Shown: piece after piece, positions 5,891 to 10,606 of the stretch
Layout: every line of letters begins with the position of its first letter
Position numbering within the stretch: position 1 is the stretch's first letter
DNA from: JAAZLA01 sp964560975
GTDB taxonomy: Bacteria; Spirochaetota; Spirochaetia; Treponematales; Treponemataceae
DNA length: 10,606 nt
Assembly: GCA_964560975.1 (NCBI GenBank)
Contig: CAZLNE010000075.1
Span: 1 to 10,606 of the forward strand
Direction: 5' to 3'
Translations under genes and position numbers: made by a program
Notes under the pieces: generated by a model
What the model was told of the DNA's origin: nothing
What the model saw: the letters and a program-made list of their open reading frames with translations, nothing else
Databases searched by the model: none

Positions 5891-6949
5891 TTAGAATTCA
5901 TAGACAAGTCTATAAATCTTATTTCTTGTTTCTATTTTCATTCTTACAAAATTTACATGTAAAATAGTCAGTTTTGTCTGAGTATTTTGCGTGGTTTCCA
6001 CAATTAAGCCGATCATTGAATCGGTTGAGGAATCATCCAGCTTTAATTCAATATATATATACTGCTGTTTTTTTATTGCAAGATTTGTTTGAATACTGCA
6101 TCCTTCACTGGAAATATCTAAAAGTTTTCCTTCATAACGATGTTCCAAAGGAGTGTAAACAACTGAAGGATCTTTTCCCTTTCCTCCTGTAGATACCTTA
6201 ACAGCAGCAAATTCGCAGATTGGGCTATACGGTATTCTTTTTTGATTTCGTCTGTGAAGAATCTCAAGATTATTTGTGTGCGATACCACTAATTCACTTT
6301 GTGCACGCTGCTGGTAACGCACAACTCTTGTCAGTAACTGGTACGCCACATTGTTCTTTGCTTCAAAGGACAATGTTATTTTTGAAAGCGGTTCCGGTCT
6401 TAGCTCGTCTCCAAAAATGTTTTTTGGAACAACTAGAATTAACCCATCAGGCAGATTATCAATCACTTCTGAAGAAAAGTGATCATGATTTGCATCAATA
6501 TACATAATTTTCTGACCAATTTGAATATTTTTTGTACTTGAAATAAGGGCGGAATTATGCCTATCTTGCTCAATCTTATTTCTAATTGAAAAAAGAAGTG
6601 ATTTTTTATGTTCGTCAGTTAGTGATTTAAATACAGTTTTAAATAGCTCATCAACCTGTATCTGGTTTTTCATAAATACGACAAAGTTTTTAACCTTATG
6701 GTGCTTACAAATATCCCATAAAAAATCTTTTTCTTCATTTGTTAATTGAAGATATTTAGTAATAAATTTTATATCAGATAAAGTTGTCAGTCTATTAGAA
6801 ATAGCTGTTTTTTTTTGAAAAGAATTCTTTGCAATTTTAAACAATATATTTGCAACAAGGAAAAAAACACCAATACCAATACCAATAAACAATGGAATGT
6901 AAATGATGATTGAATAGTTTCTGGAAAATCCGGCATCAAGAATAAACAT
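5891..6949 (-). CDS. Membrane-anchored PilZ-domain protein, probable c-di-GMP receptor
   Basis: 352 aa. Residues about 12-40 (SIIIYIPLFIGIGIGVFFLV core) form one transmembrane helix with a basic stretch behind it (KNSFQKK), so the rest is likely cytoplasmic. A helical domain follows (about 55-130), then a beta-rich region (145-225) like the YcgR-type N-terminal partner domain, then PilZ (232-352). The c-di-GMP motifs are intact: RNQKR (R234, R238; RxxxR) and DISSEG (278-283; DxSxxG). PilZ proteins with a YcgR-like domain slow or steer flagellar motors; a membrane anchor would place this one near the motor, which is inference. Ribosome site AAGGAA precedes the ATG; the 195-aa gene ends 14 nt upstream. 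It may equally control adhesion or export. Confidence 0.88.
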   Translation of the reverse strand: MFILDAGFSRNYSIIIYIPLFIGIGIGVFFLVANILFKIAKNSFQKKTAISNRLTTLSDIKFITKYLQLTNEEKDFLWDICKHHKVKNFVVFMKNQIQVDELFKTVFKSLTDEHKKSLLFSIRNKIEQDRHNSALISSTKNIQIGQKIMYIDANHDHFSSEVIDNLPDGLILVVPKNIFGDELRPEPLSKITLSFEAKNNVAYQLLTRVVRYQQRAQSELVVSHTNNLEILHRRNQKRIPYSPICEFAAVKVSTGGKGKDPSVVYTPLEHRYEGKLLDISSEGCSIQTNLAIKKQQYIYIELKLDDSSTDSMIGLIVETTQNTQTKLTILHVNFVRMKIETRNKIYRLVYEF

Positions 6950-6963
6950 AGGCTTCCTTTTTG

Positions 6964-7551
6964 CTATTGTGCTGCTAGATTAGCAATTGAATGTAATCTA
7001 GGGGCAATTTCATACTCGGCTAAGTCGCCGATCAGTACAATATCATTATCTTTTAATGCTTTTTCAAAATCTGAAAGAAGCTGTGAAAAATCTGAAAGAA
7101 ACTGAGAGATTTCCAGATTTTCAATTCGCAGGGTACCATAGGTTTTAGGAAATAGGCTTGATAATGATATAGTTCTGCAAAAACCATTAAAAAAATCTGC
7201 AAATTCTGTAATAAAAGCTGAGGCCTCTTTATCTTTTCCAGCCTGATACAACATTGATATGGTGCATAGATTATCTGCAATGTTACCGCTTTGTTTAGCT
7301 AAATCTTTTAAAGAACCAGCAATATCGGTTGAACTAACGGTAGATAATTCAACTTTACTAACTTCATCCAACGATAGAATAAATGATTTTTCCATAGTAT
7401 CTGCTGAAAGCTGCTCATCATTTACCGCGATACCGATTATTGTTGCATCATTATCAGCACAATTTTGTTCAAAAGCCTTTAAAAAATCGCCTAATGTTTT
7501 TTCATCTTCAAGTGATATTTGAATTTCCTGATTATTGACTATTACCTGCAT
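6964..7551 (-). CDS. Unrecognised protein downstream of fliD, possible filament-protein chaperone or regulator
   Basis: 195 aa, acidic, no signal peptide or membrane segment. Residues 1-70 look like a small beta-grasp-type domain (QVIVNNQEIQISL, then IIGIAVNDEQL, then KVELS). The rest is helical, ending with ISQFLSDFSQLLSDFEKAL (148-166) and DIVLIGDLAEYEIAPRL (170-186), a pattern I recall from unassigned proteins in spirochaetes and Firmicutes but cannot tie to a named family. fliS and fliT usually follow fliD, so a chaperone for FliD or flagellin is a reasonable guess from position only. A GGGAG ribosome site precedes the start, 11 nt after the fliD stop. A 21-nt tandem duplication lies within it (7066-7107). 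Confidence 0.8.
   Translation of the reverse strand: MQVIVNNQEIQISLEDEKTLGDFLKAFEQNCADNDATIIGIAVNDEQLSADTMEKSFILSLDEVSKVELSTVSSTDIAGSLKDLAKQSGNIADNLCTISMLYQAGKDKEASAFITEFADFFNGFCRTISLSSLFPKTYGTLRIENLEISQFLSDFSQLLSDFEKALKDNDIVLIGDLAEYEIAPRLHSIANLAAQ
7066..7107 (-). repeat. 21-nt tandem duplication within the 195-aa gene
   Basis: Positions 7066-7086 and 7087-7107 are two adjoining 21-nt copies with 19 identical bases (differences at offsets 15 and 19). The unit is seven codons, so the reading frame is kept and the protein carries SQFLSDF followed by SQLLSDF, a doubled helical heptad. The two differences suggest it is not brand new. Confidence 0.8.
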
Positions 7552-7562
7552 TGCTTCTCCCT

Positions 7563-9569
7563 TTAATTTTTTGAATTATTTGAATTAGAAAAATTTGTAA
7601 TGGTATCTGACTGCGATTGAAGACTGTTGAGAGTCGATTCCATAGTACCATATTTTGATTTAAGCTCTTGTTCTTTTTTTGCTACTTGTGTTTCAAGTCT
7701 GTCAATTTGCTTTTGAGAGGTTACTATCTTTGAATCTAAAGAAGATCTTTTCATTGCAAGAATACCGCCTGTTTGTACATAAGCTTGCAGATGTTGATCC
7801 AACTGATACGCAATTCCTGAATCTACAATAAGATCTCCGTTTGCATCAAAACCAAAGAGATTTTTTATCTCTGCAATGTTATTTTTTAAAGCTTCATCAA
7901 GTTTTTTTTCATCAATTTCAAGATATCCGCGTAATTGTGAAGCTGTCACAGATCCGCCAATGCTCGTTTTTGTTGAAATACCAATTTGAGACAACATGGT
8001 TAATACAGCATTATCAGTTGGACGGTAAGACCCGCTTAAAATATTTTGGAGTGCACTTTTACTATTTGTAAGAGAAAACTCTGTTCTTAGACTGCCGAGC
8101 CTTTCTTCTGCTTCTTTACGTTCATCTTCAGTAAAATATTCTATTTCACTGATTATTTCAGGTTTTGCCTGTGTCAAAATATTGATTTCTGCAAGAAGCT
8201 GATTGTATCTTCCGACAAAAGATATTAACTCATCCTTTGCTTTTTCAGTATCTGGTTTTATTGCTATAGATGCTGTTTTCTCTGTGGGAGCTTCGAGTGT
8301 GAGCGTAACATTAGGTACAATATCATCGATTATGTTCGATGAACGTATCATCGTAATACCTTCATATTTAAGTTTTGCATCCTGTGCTGTAGAAATGGCA
8401 TTTACGGGTTCATACCCTAAAAATTGAGAAGGATTAAAAGCTTTTAAAGATGAAAGATAGACTTCTTTACCTGTATTTTCATTTTTTATAACTATGGATT
8501 GTATATTTGGATAATCAGAAACCTTTAGTGTAATGTCAGTTTTTGTATCATTTGTATCTGTAGGAATGGGTATAAGACTACCATCTGTATTTTTAATATA
8601 CACATACGTGTTTGACTGAACCGGATTTCTTTTTTCAACCGGTATTGCAGGCGGAAGCGATGTTTCCAGTTGTTCATTAAAAAGGGTAATACCCTTAAAA
8701 TTAATTGAAGGCGGGGAGGGCAGATCCGGTTCTGAGGCAAGGTCCTCGTTGAGAGTAACATCTGGTACTATGTTTGATTCTAAAGAAAACTGAATAACAG
8801 ATGATGAATCTTGCATTACTTGTCTAGGTATTGTAACTTCAAACCCGGATTCCGGAGAAAGGTAAATGCGATTATCTGTAATTGTTGCTGTATTTCTGAG
8901 TCCTAAAGAAGCAAGTTCAGGGGTTGTTTTTGCAAATTCAATAGCATTAGAAGAAACCCTTCTTATCATGTTTGTACTAAGAGCAAAATTTAAAGCATCG
9001 TCTTCAAAAACAAGCTTATTATCCTCTCCAGTTACGAGGGATTCAATAAGCAATGACTGGTTAGTCGAAGAAACTCCAATCAAAGAAGCCTTTATAAGGT
9101 TGTTACCTCTTCTGTTTAAGCCTGAAACAAAATCAGAGAGTTTCCCGCCTTTCCAGTTATAACTGACAGACTTATCGCCTACCTTGTAGGTGTAAGTTCC
9201 TTCCGGAACGGTTCCATCTTTTTCTAAATTATCTGAGAGAAAACGGTCTGTAGATGCAATCCTTTCAACATCAATTTTAAAACTTCCTACTGATGCATCT
9301 CTTCCTGGTTGTGCAGTTACAGAAAATTCTTGGGTAGAAGTACTTATTTTTTCACTAAATGGATTATTAAAGGAATAAAGTGTTCGGGCTGTGTCACGCA
9401 GAGACGACATGTATTGATTTACACGCTGCCAATTTTGCTGTTCAATTTTAAAACCGTCAAGCTTTTCTTGTTCGCGTACAAGAGGTACTCTTTCTGCTTC
9501 TACAAGAGCTTTAACGAGATCGTTGGTTTTATATTTATCGGTTACACCAGGTATACTGACTTCTGCCAT
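7563..9569 (-). CDS. fliD: Flagellar filament cap protein FliD (HAP2)
   Basis: FliD caps the filament tip and helps flagellin fold into place; in spirochaetes the tip lies in the periplasm. 668 aa, long compared with about 470 in enterobacteria but usual for spirochaetes. N-terminal FliD domain: IPGVTDKYKTNDLVKALVEAER (start 6-27) with a helix through about 68. C-terminal domain: AKLKYEGITMIRSSN (398-412), DIVPNVTLTLEA (416-427), then ALQNILSGSY, LEIDEKKLDEAL (550-561), and the terminal coiled coil ending in TMESTLNSLQSQSDTI. The middle (about 100-395) is the variable outer part. The ATG at 9569 follows the flaG stop by 21 nt; its ribosome site is weak (GGGCAAGAAC), so coupling to flaG translation is possible. 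Confidence 0.96.
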   Translation of the reverse strand: MAEVSIPGVTDKYKTNDLVKALVEAERVPLVREQEKLDGFKIEQQNWQRVNQYMSSLRDTARTLYSFNNPFSEKISTSTQEFSVTAQPGRDASVGSFKIDVERIASTDRFLSDNLEKDGTVPEGTYTYKVGDKSVSYNWKGGKLSDFVSGLNRRGNNLIKASLIGVSSTNQSLLIESLVTGEDNKLVFEDDALNFALSTNMIRRVSSNAIEFAKTTPELASLGLRNTATITDNRIYLSPESGFEVTIPRQVMQDSSSVIQFSLESNIVPDVTLNEDLASEPDLPSPPSINFKGITLFNEQLETSLPPAIPVEKRNPVQSNTYVYIKNTDGSLIPIPTDTNDTKTDITLKVSDYPNIQSIVIKNENTGKEVYLSSLKAFNPSQFLGYEPVNAISTAQDAKLKYEGITMIRSSNIIDDIVPNVTLTLEAPTEKTASIAIKPDTEKAKDELISFVGRYNQLLAEINILTQAKPEIISEIEYFTEDERKEAEERLGSLRTEFSLTNSKSALQNILSGSYRPTDNAVLTMLSQIGISTKTSIGGSVTASQLRGYLEIDEKKLDEALKNNIAEIKNLFGFDANGDLIVDSGIAYQLDQHLQAYVQTGGILAMKRSSLDSKIVTSQKQIDRLETQVAKKEQELKSKYGTMESTLNSLQSQSDTITNFSNSNNSKN

Positions 9570-9590
9570 TAATAGTTCTTGCCCGCACGG

Positions 9591-9956
9591 CTAAATCTTT
9601 TCGTCTACGAGCAATCCCAATGCTTCCTTTAGACGCATTTGAAGATTTTGAACATCTGCGGACGGTATCTCCTTAATAACCTTATCGGTTTGCGGGTCAA
9701 CAATCTTAACGATTACCTTGCCCAAATCCTCGTTTACTCTAAACTGGATTTTGCTACCGACAAAAGCAGCATAATTTTGTATTTGGCGTACTTGAGACTC
9801 TATTTTTTCTAAATCATTAGCTACATTTGCAGCTTCGGCATTGACTTCTGTATCTTGTTCGACCTTGCCTAAGGCAATTGTCGATCTAAATGGTGATATA
9901 ACGTTGCGGCCATCCATTGCCGAACTCTGCCCTATGTTTTGTATCATAATACTCAT
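9591..9956 (-). CDS. flaG: FlaG family flagellar protein
   Basis: 121 aa, the usual FlaG size. The C-terminal half carries the family signature: KIQFRVNEDLGKVIVKIVDP (69-88), TDKVIKEIP (90-98) and a closing helix ending LGLLVDE. The N-terminal 60 residues are less conserved and helical (ANDLEKIESQVRQIQNYAAF). FlaG proteins affect filament length in several bacteria and commonly lie between flagellin and fliD, as here; the exact mechanism is unsettled. The ATG at 9956 has GGAGGAG (9961-9967) 4 nt upstream; a second ATG three codons later is less well placed. Its leader holds two strong hairpins described separately. Confidence 0.95.
   Translation of the reverse strand: MSIMIQNIGQSSAMDGRNVISPFRSTIALGKVEQDTEVNAEAANVANDLEKIESQVRQIQNYAAFVGSKIQFRVNEDLGKVIVKIVDPQTDKVIKEIPSADVQNLQMRLKEALGLLVDEKI
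9682..9708 (-). promoter_or_regulatory. Weak sigma-28-like motif inside flaG, upstream of fliD
   Basis: On the minus strand TAAG (plus 9705-9708), 15 nt, then ACCGATAA (plus 9682-9689), against consensus TAAA-N15-GCCGATAA: two mismatches and exact spacing. It would start transcription about 105 nt before fliD. However ACCGATAA here encodes the conserved FlaG residues T-D-K, and the same string occurs by the same codons at the start of fliD without a -35 partner, so chance is a serious alternative. Confidence 0.25.
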
Positions 9957-9960
9957 TGGG

Positions 9961-9996
9961 CTCCTCCGTGAAACTGTCCCGGTAATCCGTTACCGG
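9961..9996 (-). promoter_or_regulatory. Candidate CsrA site: GGA-loop hairpin plus GGA-containing flaG ribosome site
   Basis: On the minus strand CCGGTAA and TTACCGG (plus 9990-9996 and 9979-9985) form a perfect 7-bp stem around CGGA; opening the last A-T pair gives a hexaloop ACGGAT, one base from the ARGGAU loop preferred by CsrA. About 18-20 nt downstream comes GGAGGAG (plus 9961-9967), the flaG ribosome site. A GGA loop followed at this distance by GGA in the ribosome site is the standard two-site CsrA layout. There is no T tract, so it is not a terminator. Binding is inference. Confidence 0.45.
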
Positions 9997-10007
9997 CTAC
10001 TTGAGTT

Positions 10008-10033
10008 ACGGAAGAGGGGCGCACCTCCTCCGT
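10008..10033 (-). repeat. Hairpin between flaB and flaG holding a second GGAGGAGG
   Basis: On the minus strand ACGGAGGAGG pairs with CCTCTTCCGT (10 pairs including one G-U) around a 6-nt loop TGCGCC. The left arm hides a ribosome-site-like GGAGGAGG that has no gene close behind it. It could protect the 3' end of processed flaB mRNA, slow polymerase, or offer extra GGA sites. No T tract follows. Confidence 0.5.
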
Positions 10034-10047
10034 TAATCAAGTATTTC

Positions 10048-10080
10048 ATTAAAAAGAAGACATCCAGAGTTCTCTTTAAT
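10048..10080 (-). repeat. AT-rich hairpin just after the flaB stop
   Basis: On the minus strand ATTAAAGAGA and TCTTTTTAAT pair over 10 bp (one G-U) with a 13-nt loop ACTCTGGATGTCT that also carries a GGA. It begins 11 nt past the flaB stop. The stem is AT-rich and not followed by a T tract, so it is a poor terminator; a leaky terminator or mRNA 3' stabiliser would fit a transcript in which flagellin is needed far above the downstream genes. Confidence 0.4.
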
Positions 10081-10091
10081 GATTTGTAATG

Positions 10092-10606
10092 CTAGCTAAG
10101 CAGTTTCAGTACGTTTTGTGACTGAGTGTTTGCCTGCACTAGCATTGCAGCGCCAGATTGTGTGAGAATCTGGTTCTTTGTATAATCTACAATTTCAGAA
10201 GCCATGTCAGTATCGCGGATGCGTGATTCTGCAGCTTGAATGTTTTCAGCTGCTACTGCAATACCTTTTGCTGCAATCTCAAAGCGGTTTTGATAAGCAC
10301 CAAGATCCGCTCTTTGTCTGTTAACAGCTTTCATTGCTTCGTCTAATGTAGAAATTGCCATATTAGCAACATCTGGTGAACTGATAGAAATCTTTTCATC
10401 AGATCCTTGAGCACCTGTCAAACCTAAGGCTTGAGCGGTCATAGTGCCAATGTAAATTCTTGCGTTCTGGTCTACGTTTGCACCTATATGCAGCTGCATA
10501 ACTCTTCCAACAGCAGAATCAGAGGCAAAAGCACCAGTAAGCATATTCATACCGTTAAACTGAGCCTGACTTGCAATACGATCTACTTCAGAAACAAGTT
10601 GTGAAA
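10092..10606 (-). CDS. flaB: Periplasmic flagellin FlaB (5' end outside window)
   Basis: The frame is open to the window edge; 170 residues are visible, starting SQLVSEVDRIASQAQFNGMN, a conserved flagellin N-terminal helix, so roughly 115 residues of a usual 286-aa spirochaete FlaB are missing. Other marks: GANVDQNARIYIG, LDEAMKAVNRQRADLGAYQNR, and the C-terminal signature SRIRDTDMASEIVDYTK ending QNVLKLLS. FlaB proteins form the core of the periplasmic filament and lack the large outer domains of other flagellins. Spirochaetes often have several flaB copies; which paralogue this is cannot be told, although the flaB-flaG-fliD order resembles the locus beside flaB1/flaB3 in Treponema. It heads the visible minus-strand run; its promoter and leader lie beyond the window. 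Confidence 0.96.
   Translation of the reverse strand, partial: SQLVSEVDRIASQAQFNGMNMLTGAFASDSAVGRVMQLHIGANVDQNARIYIGTMTAQALGLTGAQGSDEKISISSPDVANMAISTLDEAMKAVNRQRADLGAYQNRFEIAAKGIAVAAENIQAAESRIRDTDMASEIVDYTKNQILTQSGAAMLVQANTQSQNVLKLLS

Noticed and set aside
9538..9560. ACCGATAA near the fliD start as a sigma-28 -10 box
   Set aside because: It encodes conserved T-D-K residues and no TAAA-like box lies at the right distance upstream.
9841..10089. 82-aa plus-strand frame over the flaG start and the flaB-flaG gap
   Set aside because: Antisense to flaG and to the hairpin region; composition gives no sign of a real protein.
1..10606. Mobile elements, CRISPR arrays, toxin-antitoxin or defence genes
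   Set aside because: No transposase, integrase, regular spaced repeats or defence-type domains seen; coding is continuous flagellar and t6A genes.

Overview
The window is a stretch of periplasmic-flagellum genes from a spirochaete, most likely a host-associated Treponema. This is judged from the spirochaete-type FlaB flagellin, the flgN-flgK-flgL-fliW-csrA cluster, the long (668 aa) FliD, an AT-rich composition and sigma-28-type promoter motifs. The genus is an inference; no rRNA is present to fix it.

Left end (1-198): the 5' part of a tRNA-His on the minus strand, with a well-formed sigma-70 promoter reading toward the left edge. Back to back with it is a flagellar sigma-28 promoter reading right into the plus-strand operon. 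This is the only real intergenic space besides the flaB-flaG gap.

Plus-strand operon (199-4489): a FlgN-like export chaperone, the hook-filament junction proteins FlgK and FlgL, the flagellin-binding regulator FliW, and the RNA-binding regulator CsrA. Spacing is tight (9-14 nt), and fliW and csrA overlap by 7 nt. The genes build the hook-filament junction and then sense flagellin supply: FliW binds flagellin or CsrA, and CsrA represses target mRNAs.

Minus-strand operon (10606 down to 4469): flaB (5' end outside the window), flaG, fliD, an unrecognised 195-aa gene in the place where fliS/fliT usually sit, a membrane-anchored PilZ (c-di-GMP receptor) protein, a small unknown gene, then tsaE and tsaB of the t6A tRNA-modification pathway. 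The last codons of tsaB and csrA overlap convergently by 21 nt, so the two operons have no spacer between them.

Most of the window is ordinary, well-conserved flagellar biology and I see no wholly new multi-gene system. The best leads are: (1) a GGA-loop hairpin plus GGA-containing ribosome site in the flaB-flaG gap, a candidate CsrA target with csrA and fliW in the same window; (2) a complete tsaE frame with no ATG/GTG/TTG start, apparently starting at CTG in a CTGA overlap; (3) the unknown 195-aa gene after fliD; (4) the PilZ protein inside a filament operon; (5) an inverted repeat spanning the flgN promoter -10 and ribosome site.
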